A stretch of DNA of 64,000 nucleotides from Rapana venosa (GCA_028751875.1 CM054155.1:55963380-56027379); one strand, 5' to 3'; counted from the first letter of the stretch, positions 25,515 through 40,321 are shown. Notes: generated from the letters alone by a model not told the origin. A program made the numbers and translations.

Positions 25515-28500
25515 TTGCTTCAATTTTACGTGTGTGTGTTACGAGTGTGTGTGTGATTTATTTTAAAAATGGTATTCTTTTATATCGAGGATAGTGGAAA
25601 AAGCACTTATGTGTGTTTGCGGTTTTTGTAAATTATGTCATCTGTTCCAACCGGCACACAATGGCCTACTCATACGAAACAGGATTTAATGTGTGTGTGT
25701 GTGTGTTCTGTGTCTGTGTGTGTGGGTGGGTGGGTGGGAGTGTGTGGGTGTGGGTGTTTGTCTACGTGTGCGCGCGCATCAGAGATGCGTTCCGTCTCTC
25801 TCTGTCTAAGAAAGAGATGGCGACACTTCTCATCAGAGATGCGTTCCGTCTCTCCCTATCTAACAAGGAGATAGTGGCATTTCTCATCAGAGATTTGTTC
25901 CTTTTCTAAGATGTGAAAGTGCAGACGATTAAGTTTTAAAAACCTGTTTTTTTTGTTGTCTTTGGCAGATTTGTTCCCCTTTTTTTAATTTATTTTTAAA
26001 TTTTAAAAAATTCTTTTATATTGAGGATAATGGAATAAGCACTTATGTGCCTTTTTATATCAAGTCCCCGTGTGTATGCGGTTTTTGTAAATTCTGTCAT
26101 CTGTTCCCACCGGCACACAATGGCCTACTGTTCGGAAAAGCAGTCTTTGTGTGTGTGAGAGATTTATTTATTTTTTTAAAATTTATTTATTCTTTTATAG
26201 TGTTGTGCGTGTGTATCTATCTGTTGAATGTGTACGTGTGTGAGCGTTTTTGCACATGTTGTTATTCATATAACGACATAAACACCAGTGTTACCCATAC
26301 GTAGGAGCGCCTAATGTGTACGATTTACGCGTGCTAGCTGAAAGGTAAGCCTGTAGTTATATGTCTACCTGACTGCGTGCAGTGCTCTCCATGCAAGCCA
26401 GTTGGCAACCTGCCAGCCTTCCTGGCCAACCCCTCATGGTCCACCACCCGGAGAGATGTCCACGATGACCACACTGGAATGGATGTACCCCAGCCCCCAC
26501 ATCTGGCCAGGGCCAGTGAGTGCTTGACTTGACTTGACTTGACTTGACTTGATCATTGACTTGACTTGATCATTGACTTGATTTGACTTGACTTGACTTG
26601 ATCATTGACTTGGTTTGACTTAACTTGATCCTTGACTTGATTTGACTTGACTTGATCATTGACTTGACTTTATTTGACTTGACTTGATTTGACTTGACTT
26701 GATCATTGATTTGGACTGACGACTTAGAATAATTTGGCTTGATTTTTTAAAAACTGACTCGGTTTTGATATGATGTTGATTTGATAGTATCCGAATTGGA
26801 CTTTTTGTGGGTTCCTTTGAGTCAAAATTGACTTAAATTAAATACAGGGAGAGGGGTGTTAGTTTAAAATTGTGAATATTATCAGTTTCCACTGGCACGC
26901 AATGGCTTACACTTCTGAATGGCAGGAACGTGGCACTTCAAGTTAGTCTCAACCTAAGGGAGTGGGGTTGGTACTAATGTTTACTCCAGGAAAAGAAAAT
27001 CCCTTCGCACGGGTGCTTCCCAGCCCAGGCTGACTAATCACGACCTGAAGACACTAGTCACTAGGCTACCCCGATCTATCCCTATCTACCCTACCCCGAT
27101 CTATCCCGATCTACCCTGATCTATCCCGATCTACCCCGATCTACCGCGATTTAACCTGATCAACCCCCGATCTATCTCGATCTATCCCAATCTATCCCGA
27201 TCTACCCCGAGCTATCCCGATCTACCCTACCCCGATCTATCCCGATCTACCCCGAGCTATCCCGATCTACCCTACCCTGATCTAACCCGAGCTATCCCGA
27301 TCTACCCTACCCTGATCTATCCCGATCTACCCCGAGCTATCCCGATCTACCCTACCCCGATCTATCCTGATCTACCCCGATCTATCCCGATCTACCCTAC
27401 CCTGATCTATCCCGATCTACCCCGAGCTATCCCGATCTACCCTACCCCGATCTATCCCGATCTACCCCGAGCTATCCCGATCTACCCTACCCTGATCTAT
27501 CCTGATCTACCCCGATCTATCCCCATCTACCCCGATTTTAAGTTTCATCGGAAGGATATTGGAGACAGTGGAGCAGGTACCAATGTTAGCTGCAAGGGGA
27601 AATGCCCTGGAACAGACAGGTGATGAAGACGAACCAACGTGTCAGTCTGTGTCAGATGACGGGTAGCCTGGCTCTGACCACCAGCCTACCACCGTCTCTC
27701 TGTCTGTCTAGCCAGCCCCCAGTGATTAGTCCCAATGAGAAGCAGCTGAATTGACTGACACAGGTGATTGCGGCAAGAATGAACAGCGCCAGGGGATGTT
27801 GTTAGCGCCGGGCGTTCCTTTAGTAAACATTCTCGGCGTCACCGAGAATACACACAGTGGGTCGTTCATCGCAAGAGGGATCAGTGTGAGACCGTCAGTC
27901 CACACCAGACGAAAAGTGCGTGCGTGTGGTTGTTTGTTATCAATCACATAATTGTACACAGCAGCCCTACTCCTTGGCTTCAAAGGAGTGCCTTGCATGT
28001 CGTGAGGACATTCTCAGTGTAAGAATTCAAAGAACATTTTAACGCAAGCCAATGTACTTTCGACTATGTGTTGCTAGTTACCTAGTCATCTGTCTTACCA
28101 TCTCCATACACAAACTGAAGACTCTAGTCACTAGGCTACCCCGATCTACCCCGATCTACCCTACCCCGATCTACTCCGATCTACCCTACCCCAATCTACC
28201 CTACCCAGATCTACCCTACCCTGATCTACCCTACCCCAATTTACCCTACCCCGATCTACCCTACCCAGATCTACCCTAATCTACCCTACCCCAATCTACC
28301 CTACCCCGATCTACCCCGATCTACCCTACCCCGATCTACCCTACCCCGATTTACCCTACCCCGATCTACCCTACCCCGATCTACCCCGATCAATCACATA
28401 AATGTACACAGCAGTCCTACTCTGACTTTAAAGGAGGGTCTTGCATGTCGTGAAGACATTATCGGTGTAAGAATTCAAAGAACATATTAACGCAAGCCAG

Positions 28501-29390
28501 TGTACTTTCGACTATGTGTTGCTAGTTACCTATTTATCGCGTCTTTTCATCTCCATACCTTTTTCTTTAGTCTTCAACATTACTGAACTCAGGAACCTGA
28601 CTCCCGGCTATGGCCATAAAAGGGTTTTTACCAAAACCCAGTGTGCATAGCTGAATTCATTCATTCCATCCCCGAAGTCGGAATGCGGCTAGCTTAATGA
28701 TAGGAAACAACGGGCGCATTCTCACCAAAAGTGAACCTCGTAGCTCTAGCAAATGAAGGAAAAAGTCTATTATTTATTGACTTTTTGCTCCAGTTTTTGT
28801 AAAGTTTTTGCTTTCGTCCATCGTTTTCGGATAGAATTACTGTGATACACGCCTGGAACAAATATGAGGCAGAAATCCAGCACGCACGCTTGAAAATATT
28901 CACTCATTTTTTCGTTTATTTCTGAAATCTTATTTTTAAATCTTCAAAACCGTAGGACATTAGCGTTCCCTATCCCTAATGGGAGATAAGTGCCCGACAG
29001 AAATCCAGCCTGCACATCTGAACTAACTTATTTACATTTTGGTTTTTGCTTTTATCTTTTTAAAGAATTTATTCATTTTATTTTTTTATATCGAGGATAA
29101 TGGAATAAGCACTTAGGCGCTTTTTTACATCCAGTCCCCGTGTATATGCGGTTTTGTCAACTGTCATCTGTTTCCACCGGCACACAATGGCCTATTCTTA
29201 CGAAAAGCGGAACAGGATTTAACGTGTGCGCAAGATGTTCTGCGTGCGTTCGCACACGGGGCCTCGGTTTATGGTCTCATCCGAAGGACAGTTGGGGAGA
29301 GTGGAGCCTGCACTGATGTTAACTCGTGCTTCATGGTTGAATGCATGCGCTTTGATTTGTCTTTGCGAGATATAGCGCTATATAAGTTCC

Positions 29391-29435
<45 letters not shown>

Positions 29436-29971
29436 TATTATTATTAACTCCAGGGGAAAGTATCCCCTCGAACGGGAATCGAACCCCGGTCGACAGACGG
29501 CGAGCGCCATGTTCTAACCACTAGGCTATCCTTTCCCCTTTCAGGGCTTCCAGACCGTTGGAGTTTGAACTTCCCTACCCCTAGTGGAATCACAGCCACG
29601 CAAGCCCGAGACAAGTGCCAGGCAGAGATTCAGCGTGCTCAGCTGTTCTCTCACTGCAGCACCAAGACACAACTGCTGAAAGACGTGGCCGATGGCTGCA
29701 TTATGGACGTGCTGGTATTTATTTTTATTTTTATTTTATACCACTTTAAGTCACGAGATTTCGCTGCGTGAAATTCGGGCTGCTCTCCCCGGGGAGAGCG
29801 CGTCGCCACAAGAGCAGCGCCACCCTTTTTTTTTTCTTTTTTTTTTTCTTTTGGTCTGCAACTGTATTTGTTTCCCTATCAGAGTGGCTTTTTTCTAAGA
29901 ATTTTGCCAGGGACAACTCCCTTGTTGCCGTGGGTTCTTTTACGTGCGCTGAAAATGTTGTGTAACACACG

Positions 29972-30002
<31 letters not shown>

Positions 30003-32710
30003 TAGCGCCCAGACCACCACTCATGGTCTAATGGATGGGGAAAAATTTCGGGCCCAAACGGGGTACGAACCGCGCACACACCCGACCCGGACTTTTCACA
30101 TTCTAGACAGGCGCGTTACCTCTAGACCACCGATAATTATGTTGGGTAGTGATGGAGGCGAAGGTGGTAGGAGTGGTGGTGGTGGTTGGTGGTGGTGGTA
30201 GTGGTGTGGTGGTAGTGGTGGTGTGGTGGTGGTGGTGCAATGCAACCGCAACACAACCCAGCTCTCAGCGTGACACGGCACAGGACAGCATTAGACAGGC
30301 ATGGACACTGTCCACCAACATCCAGGTGGCACTGTGTCTGCAGTGTTGAATCAACTACACTGTGCTGCTGGAAGTCTGGCTGTTGTGTTGTGTTGTGTTG
30401 TGTTGTGTTTGCGTTGAGTTGTATTGCATTGTATTTTTATGGTATCGCATTGAGTAGCATTAGATTGTGTTGTATTAAGTTGTATTGCATTGTGTTGTGT
30501 TGCGTTTAGATATATTGCATTGATTAGCATTTATTGTATTGTGCTGTTGTGTTGTTATTTTGCATTGTGCTGTTTTTGTTGTGTTGTTTTGGGTTGTGCG
30601 TTGTTTTGTGTGTTTTTTTTAGTTGTGCTTTGGTTTTTTTGTGTTTTTGTTTGTTTTTGTTGTTGTTTTTTTTGCTGCCTCATCTTCCGTGACGTCCCCG
30701 TCCTGCTGTTCCCACGCCGCTCATTCCAATCTCCCCGCCAAAGCCATACCCAGATTTGTTATGGCTCATCCTCAGAGTCGGAGGTCCACAGGGAGCCAAT
30801 CACTATCAGGCCGCCGCGGGGCCACCAGCCAGAGGGGCCCTGCACTGCTGCTGGGTCACTTTGACGGTGTTCAGTGGTGCCTGTTCTGAGCTAACATACG
30901 CAGGCCACCACCTACTAAGCCCCCTACTAACGACAGTATTAGCTCAGTCGCGGAGCCAGACTGAGTGAGTTGCCCACCCGAGGTGGCAACCACCACAACG
31001 TCCCTCCAACGACCGTCCCCCGCGAACCTCCAACCCCAAAGGCTTTGACACACACTCATCAGAGGCACAGAAGTGTATGGGCAAACCGAATCTGAGGTCA
31101 CCATGAGACCAGAGAAACTGGGACCACCGAATCAGAGGCAATTTTTTTAATTGCATGATGATCAATGACAATGAGGATGACGTAATGATGCTGCTGTGGA
31201 AGTGCATATGCTTTGAGACTACTTGACAGGGTTGTACTCTACGCTTACTATCATAATATATCCCGGCGTCAACCGGCCCGAGAGATACAGACACCTGCAG
31301 TGTTGGTCAGGTAATCTGAGCAACACTCTCAAACTCGCATCCGTTAAGTGGATGAAGCTCGACTGTGTGGTCCCAGTCTTCCCACTGAGCCCACAGCACA
31401 CTCACTCTGGGTAGGAGCCGGCTGGAGTCCGAAAAATCCCTATGACTCTTATGGGATTCGAACCCGCGACCTTCCAGTCCGTAACCCAAGGCGCTAACCA
31501 CTGCGCCATGGCGGCTGGTGCTTTGGGGTTTTTTCTTGATTTTGTTTTTGCATTGCATTGGTTCCGTTGTGTTTTTTGGCGTTGTGTTCTTTTGCATTTT
31601 GTTCTGCATTTTGTTTAGTATTCTCTTGTGCTTTCTGTTGTTTTGTATTCTCTCGTTTTGCAATCTGTTGTGTCTTGTAATCTGTTGTGTTGTTTTGCAT
31701 TGTGTTGCACTGTATTCTGTTGTGTTGTTTGCATTACGCTGCATTGTATTCTGTTGTGTTGCTTGGTTTAAATAAGGTTTATTCATTACTAAGCATGAAA
31801 CAAGCATAGCATGATGAACATAAGCACAACAGCAACAAGCAAGTAGCCAATGTTTTGCTCAAGTGCAGCATCAACATTCTTATGGCGAGATCCAAAAGAA
31901 GTAATCATGAACAATGACTGAGTAGAATAATATCAGCGTTGTACGTGTACAGTGAAATAACTGAAGACACCCAAAAGAAATGTCTGTAGCATAAATACGC
32001 AAACGTTTGGGAAAATTCCAGAATCCAATGCCATTTAAAAAGCACATCAAACAAACAAACAAACAGTCCTACAACAGTCAAAAACCGGAGAGATTAGTGG
32101 GAGCAGGTAGAGAAATATTAAGCAATGCAAAGTTTAGTCAAACATTTAGTGTATACTAAATCAGTTGTACATGTGGAATTGACATAAGATTATAAACTAA
32201 ACTGATGTACAGTTTTGAAGATAAGGGTATTTTATGTGAACGGTCAGTGGTGTCTGTTTAGAGAATCTGCACACATAAAATTAGACAGGGTTGAAATTGT
32301 ATTTCTACGAGCAAGATTGTAATGTGGACACAGAGCAAGTAGTGTTCAGCTATCTCAAGGGCATGGCCACAATCACAGACTGGATCATTTTCTATGACGG
32401 TTAAACGTGTCAGTCACTGATACAGAGACGTAGGCGACAGTTAATTACCTGCTCCCTCCTCTCCTCAAAATAATAGTAGGTGGACACCAAGGCATCTGCC
32501 TATTATTTGGGGGAGAGGAGGGAGCAGGTTGTTTTTGCATTGTCATCAACATCCTTGTTTTGGTAAACGTTATCAATTGTGAAAGTGGCATCTTGATCAT
32601 ATTGTATACATTCATCAGTATAAGAATGGTACTTTCCATTATTACTTGTTTAGTGATGCAATATTGCACATGCACACGTTCATGCGCGTGGACACACACA
32701 CACACACACA

Positions 32711-32749
<39 letters not shown>

Positions 32750-35700
32750 CACTTCAGCATTTCAGAAGCAGTACTTAACTCACCTATCGAAAACAAGGTT
32801 TCAAAGCACATCAAAAGGATTATCAAATGCCAGTCAAGTTTCTCTTCCTTCTGTTCAGTGCATAGAAAATGTCCCTGGAGACACTGTGCATCTGTTTTCT
32901 ATTAGTCGTTTGTAATAACACATGAGTTGTGGTTTCTTCATCATACATTTTGGGACAATAGCGTATAAATTAAATATTTGATCTACAGTTGAAAGTTCCC
33001 TACGGAAACCTCCCTGACTCTCAGAAATCATATCATTTTCTAACCGGTTACAAAGTCGTGCATTCAATATTGTTGTATAACATTTTGACTCTCCTCTGTA
33101 ATTAACTGCATTTTTAGGATCTCCTTTTTTGAAAGTAGGTATTGTTGGCAACATCTTCCATGACTAAACTCACCACCATATGGAAAAGTAAAGAGATCAG
33201 TTTCCCAATCAAACTAAAGCTCTACAAAGCCCTAATTCAGACTATCCTGCTGTACGGAAGTGAAACCTGGACATTGACTGCTGAAACAGCAAAGCGAATC
33301 CAGTCATTTGAAACAAAATGCCATAGAAAACTGCTGGGCATATCCTGGAGAGAACGAAAGACCAATGAATTTGTCAAGAGTCAAATAACACGGCTGGCAG
33401 GTCCACAGGAACCCCTTCTCACCATCGTCAAGAAGAAAAAGCTGACATGGTTCGGCCACGTCACCCGCCACAACACTCTGCCAAAAACAGTACTGCAGGG
33501 AACACTCGAAGGTGGCAAAAAGAGGGGAAGACAGAACAAGTCATGGATGGACAACATCAGAGAATGGATCAGGATGAATGACTCGGCACTACTGCACAGA
33601 GCCAAGGACCGAGATGGATGGAGGAGGCTTACCACGGCATCGTCTTTCCTGTCTCCTCCACCACCGCCAAGGTCACGGGACTGATGATGATGATGATTGT
33701 TATGGCTTTTAACCACTCTTCCGGCTGAAAATACTGTTTAAAAATATAACCCCCAAAAGTACAACTTTGCCTCTATTTTTTAACAAACTTTTTTTAGCTA
33801 ATATATTGTCAATCCCACAGGCTATTCCTTTGTTAAGCTTTGATATTGCTTGTACTACTTCTGTTTCACAAATTTCTGTATTCAAAGTGTATTGATTTCT
33901 TTCCTGTAAATCAGCATTTACACAATTTCCTTCCATGTTTACTTCAAGGTTTTGAAATACATTTTTGAAGTGGTTACACCACTCATCACTACTACTAGAG
34001 TTGTTAATCACGACACGGTTTTCACATCCCATGCTTCTTACATCTTTCCAAAAGAGTGAAGAATTAGAAATGCTATATGCCAAAGATTGTGCGTTCCTTT
34101 TTTTATAACTTTGCTTTTTTGTCTTAGTAACCGTTCATGTAATTTCCTTTTCTCAACATAAATTAGTCTGTCCTCTTCATTTCTGTGTTTTTGGATATGG
34201 TTTAATTTTGACCTACTTTCTTTTTTTGCTACTTCACATTCATCATCAAACCATTCACATTTTCTAATGTTGTGCTGTGATGTCTTTTTAATTAACATGC
34301 ATACAGGGTTCTTTTAAAGTTTTAAGAAATATATCTAAAGCCTCTTCTATATTGTTTTCTATAGTATTTTGTGGCCATTGTGAATATTTTCTACATGTCA
34401 GTACTGTTTAATGCCTTCAAAAAGTCATCTTTCTTAGTTTCATCCATACTAGTTTCTCATAAGAAATTGTCATTTTAGAATTCTCGTTGCATAAGTTATC
34501 TAAAATATTGTTAGTGGCTTTTATCTTCATACAAACAGGAAGATGGTCAAAACTCTGTTTAGTTTTCCACAACTAATGAAAGTATTTTAACAGACTTTAC
34601 TAATTCTAAAGATGCAATGAAGTAATCAACTGTACTTGAACCTGAAGGTGCTATAAAAGTATAACTATCATCAAATTTTAAATCACAGAGCCCATTTAGA
34701 ATAACACAATAAAACATATTACATTACTTAATTAACTGGTTACCGACTACATTTGTTTCAGAATCATGTGATTTCCTGGGAATTTGGAAATTAGAAAAAG
34801 TATGCAAATTGTCAAAATCATCAAAGTCAACCAACATTATAATTATAGTGAGCAGTTCGAGCACTGAGATCCCCTGTGAGTATAGATGAAAGTCATCATA
34901 TAAACTTTGGAGCCCAAGTAAAAATTGCTCCAGATCTTCCATACCGTACACCCCTTGTTTGGTTTTCCAAAATGCATCACACAGAGGAATATATGTACAA
35001 ATCAACATTGTATCATTGTACCCAACAAATCTTGGTGCAACTTTACAACAGTATTTTCAGTCTCAACCTCAATTTTTTCCACAAAAGTATCAAAGGATTT
35101 TCTGACTAACAGAATTATCCCTTCCAAACACCTTCCCTGATATGATAGGGTTTTTTGCTAAAGATGAGGAAATCAAAATCAGCTGCAACAAAAATTTATG
35201 TTAAGCAAATGATATCATATTTGAGCAAAAAGCTAATAAAATCTCTGTTGTCAATTTCAGGCAACAGATAATTTAACATTATAACTTAGAAAATAAATTT
35301 TAGAACTATTTACACATTGATCATACTGCACTGCCTCTAGCCTGGTGCTATCATTTGCAGATCTAGAAATATTCCTCTGCCACTGACATTGAAATTCTGT
35401 GGCCTGGCCGAGTCCCAATTTTGCCCTGACTGGACTACCCTCATTTTTTGCTTTTGTCTTTATCTGTGGGGTTGAATCTGTTAAAAGAGTCAGCGCTTTG
35501 GCTATAAGACTTTGCTGGCACTTTACGGCAGCTTTACTTACCAGTGACTTACTTGAGAAGCAGCACACCTGGGCTGCAGAGCCTGCTTTGAGTTCAGAGA
35601 CTGTCTGGTCTGCCTGCCGCTCCGCTCTGTGGGTTCACTGGCTCCCCTGCAATAGTTGTATCATCTTTTTTGTGAATTCTTTTGTCAATGGGGCAAAATG

Positions 35701-37180
35701 TTATCCTGTTTATGACCGTCTTTACTTTCTACTTTGTTGTCAGTGTACTCGTCGATATCTGTCTTGTCAGTCTGTGATTCAGTCATGTCTGGTTCTGTCA
35801 TCAAAGTTCTGATGTTCCCAGTTGTAATGTTATTGTCAGCTATTTCATTGTCTTTGTTTTCTCCTCTCTCTCATCTCTGACAACCGTGTCAGATTTTTCA
35901 TCATTATTACTATTATTATTATTATTGTCATCATATTTACTTTTAACTCAAGAGAAGTGGCAGCGCGATACAGGTTATTCAATTAGGTCTGTAAACCAAA
36001 ACAGTTTCAGATAACAATACATTACCTGCCAACAAAAGAATAAGCAATTCTAAATCACCATAAGAAACTGTAATGCCATGTTTTCCATTAGCAATAACTT
36101 CTGCAGCAATTTCATTGATGAAAAGAGAAAACAGCACATGGCTACACACATTACGTTGTTTTACACCATAAGTACAGTTAATACAATCTGTTAGTTGTGT
36201 ACCACTTCTAACTCAACGTTTCACAATATCATACATGCTATGTATACATTTATATAATTTATCTTTTACACCATTTTTCAAATGTATAGGCCAAAACAGA
36301 TGTCTATTTACAGTGTCAAAAGCCTTTTCAAAATCAGTAAAAGCTACATAGAGCTTTCGATTCAAAGATAACTGTTTGTGAACTAAGGCAAGAAGAGCAA
36401 ACATATGATCAGTAGTACAATAACATTTCCTAAAACCAGCCTGATGGTCACCGGTGATATTATTACTTTCAACCCATTCCTATATTCTTTTGTTAATGAT
36501 AGTACTAAATAGCTTGCTACTTATGTTACTGAGAGAAATACCCCTATAATTATTTGGATTATTGACATCACCCTTTTTAAACAATGGTAAAACAATGGAT
36601 TCAGTCCAGCTCTTAGGATAGATACCCCTATCAAATAAAGCATTGAGAAATGTTACAAAAAACCTGATTGCTTGAATTCTTGCATATTTCACTAATAATG
36701 CCATCAGCCCAGGGGCCTTACCAGATTTCAATTTCCTCAGTGTATAAAGAACTTTTTTCTCTAGAAATTGGGCGATTGATATAGTCATCGTCCTCAGCTC
36801 GTCTTTTTACAAGTTGTAATATTAGACAGGGTGGGAGAGGGGGGGAGGGGAGAAGGAGGGTGTGTGAGTGTCAGGGGAGGAGGGTGTAGTTGGTAATGCA
36901 TAGGAGAAGGAATTTCAGGGGATCAATGCATGCGAAATAAACAATAAAAAACAAAAAACAAACCCAAGCAAAATTTTAAAGTAAAACCACCTACTAACTT
37001 TTTGAACTACAGTAAACAACAGGAAAATGCAATTCTAACAATTTCTAACAAAATCAGTAATTCGAATGAAAAATGTAAATAAAATTTCAACGACTCAGTT
37101 TCACATGAAAAAAACCCAAATCTATCTTAATATACGTAACCCCCTCCCCTGCCCCCAAAATAACCCAAGAAGCAACCCCC

Positions 37181-37223
<43 letters not shown>

Positions 37224-37685
37224 ACCCAAAGAAAAAAGCTCAACTCTTAAAACAAGAGCAAGAAACACCCCAAAACACCCCAAAACCAAGTACAAACACA
37301 ATATCTTTAGCCCTTGTGCCCCCTCCTATAAAACAAACAAGATAAACAATAGGAATGCAACAACCGTGAAACAGGAGACATATTGCAAAGAAAAAAGGAT
37401 AATGATAATGTTTGAAGATTGAACAAGCAGCAACAACAACACAATTCTGGACTAGAGCGTCTTTAAAGTCCAAAGCAATCACAATAACAAACCTACTGGA
37501 CTATGCATCAGCGATCTTAAGAAGTCATACATAAGTGACAGACTGTTAAATATTGCTGTTGGAGAGGATACCATCAAAACGGGAATGTGCCCTTTTCAAC
37601 TGTGGCATGCCAATACATTATCTGTTTTTATATTATAATGTATATGCAAAAAGCATTTCCAGCATATTTTTGTCTTGAAGCAATT

Positions 37686-37730
<45 letters not shown>

Positions 37731-40249
37731 AGTTCCTGGACAGCTTTGACATGGTGGATGCCAGTCTGGAGGCGTTCACAGATGGCTGTCAGTTTGACCT
37801 CATCAGAGACATCAAGAACTACCACCTGGATGCTGATGGTAATCTGCCTCTTTCTTTTTTCCCCCTGTCGGTGTGTTTCCTTTCTCGTTGTTTTATTTAG
37901 CCCTCCCTTTCCCTGATAGACTGAGAGTATAAAAAAAAATTCTCGGCTTAAACATTAACGTTCACCATTAATGTAGCTGCATTATGTATCCACCACTGTA
38001 ATTCTGACCTAGCCACAGGGGATAGTCTCATGCACCTGTCAACATCACCCCTGCTATCAGACAGTGCTCTCTGAATTGTGATAATGCAGAAGTCCAGATT
38101 TCATGAGTGCTGCATCTCAAAAACAAGACTCCAGACCAGCACTAGTGGAAGGGGAAAAACTGACCTTCTGCATTGTCCAGCTGTCACACAGCAGTTAGGA
38201 AGTGGCTCTGTCAACAGATAGCCTTCTTAAACACCACTGTGAACCTGCACCAAAAGCTTGGTCAGCTGTTGATGTCACCATAGGTTGCTGATGTCAGTTA
38301 TTGATGGCGGCGCTTATTATCAGCTATAGATGTCAGCCAGTGTTGCCAACTATTGTTGTCAGCTAATGGCGTCAGCTGTTGTGTCAGCTTTTGATGACAG
38401 CATTGGTCGCTGACATCAGATATTGAAGTCATCTATTGATGTCTGCGCTTATTATCAGCTATTGTTGTCAGCTATTAGTGTAAGCTAGTGATATCCTCAA
38501 TTGATTTCAGCTAATGAAGTCAGCTACTGATGTAAGTAATTGATGTCAGCTAAGTGACGTGGGTGCTATACTTTTTAAATGTTTCTGTTCTCTTCAGTCG
38601 TGAGAAGTTCTTAGCATAATCTGCATTTTTCATTAAAAGAAAATATGTTTGAAGTCGAAGTATGGCTGTCTATTTGAAGACGTATATAAAAACAGCCATC
38701 ATCGCAAACTTCTCGTCCTGTGTGTACTTACGCTCTTACAGTCATTTCCAGGTGAGATGAGCCTAATGTCGGCGCCTATTATCAATTATTGTTGTCAGCT
38801 ATTAGTGCCAGCTAGTGATATCAGCTATTGATGTCAGCTATTGTGACAGGTATTGATGTCAGCTATTGTGATACGTATTGATGTCAGCTATTGTGTCAGC
38901 TATTAGAGCTTAGTTTGGGTGACTTACATGGGTGATATCTCATGGTTTTCAACTGGAGAACGCACAGCAACATCAACAAGAAGATGCGAAGACAACCCGT
39001 CACGTCACGTCTTAACTCCAACACGTCCAACAGACAAACACGCCCCTCACGTCCGACAAACAAACACGACCCTCAACAGCTCCACTACAGTGAATGAATG
39101 ACTCCTGCCAGTTTCTTTGTCCTAAAGGAAACCTAGTTCTTGGGAATCACGTGACCAACGTGTGTCCCACACAGTGCTTACGTCACGGGAGGTGCGTGAA
39201 TGGCGCATGCGTGTGTGAGGAAGGCTACACAGGGTCCAGCTGTCAACTGGTCGCTGGAGTAGGGCCGAAACTTCTGAAAATCCTGAGGTGAGAATTATGA
39301 ACTCTTCATTGTTGTTACATTATCTCATTTTTCATTGTTACTTGTATTATTGTTGTTGTTGTTGTCGGATAAACAGTATGACTGACTGACTTCTCTCTGA
39401 AATCTATGAGGAGTCCTGGGGGTGCTGCATTCACAATTGTTTAAACGTTAAATCCTGTTACGCTTTTCGAAAGACTAGGCCATTGTGTGCTTGCGGGAAC
39501 AGATGACAGAATTTACAAAGCCGCATACACACGGGGACTGGATGTAAAAAAGCACGTAAGTGCTTATCCCATTATCCTCGATATAAAAGAATAAAATAAA
39601 ACTAAATACATAGATTGTTTGGGTAGTGTGTTGTTGGCAAATTAAACTTGTGCTGCCTATTTACTGTAGGCATGACAAACTATAGTTTCATGTAACAATT
39701 TTAAAGTGACATTTTCAGGAATTTCATACAAGAAAAGGAAAGAGAAATTAAACAACTGGAACATAGACTTAGCTATGTAATATATTATTTCAATTCAGAG
39801 GAAAATCAGATGAATTTAATATTTAGAATGAATGTAGAGCGTAGAAAAAGGAGAAGCAGGAAGTATTTCATAAGAAAGATTCAGCGGAGATAGAATACAC
39901 AGACATTTACTTTGAAGATCTTGCAGGAGCAGACATCAATCCCATTCACACCTCACAGTTCTATATATCTCAAACTACTGGTTTATTAAAGAAGGTGTCT
40001 ACAATTTGTAAATCATTCAAACTATTATTATACAATTTATTATTTTTAAAATCGATAATGATAGGACTTGTATTATAGTCTTCATAAAAGTACCTGTAAG
40101 TAAGTAAAAAATCCTGTAATTTGAATTTTAGTAACACGCAATTGTTCCCCCTTCCAACAGTTCAAAACTGGACCTTATCAAATGGTTAGAGAGTCTGTAG
40201 GTAAACGAATCAGAAAAGAACATTTTGTTGTTGTATTGTTTTAACTCGT

Positions 40250-40321
<72 letters not shown>

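Noticed and set aside
24801..25523. Glu/Arg-rich minus frame of 240 codons
   Set aside because: Reverse translation of a CCTCTC pyrimidine array plus antisense of exon 7.
31440..31516. A tRNA gene on the minus strand
   Set aside because: A and B boxes are present, but there is no closing acceptor stem, and the sequence continues into a SINE body.
36213..36788. Host genes on the minus strand between 32.8 and 36.8 kb
   Set aside because: The frames match endonuclease and reverse transcriptase motifs of non-LTR retrotransposons and are broken by stops.
39094..39127. Starting exon 11 at the ATG at 39094 or at the CCAG at 39108-39111
   Set aside because: An in-frame TGA lies directly before the ATG, and the CCAG acceptor breaks phase with exon 10. 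The AAAG acceptor at 39127 restores it.
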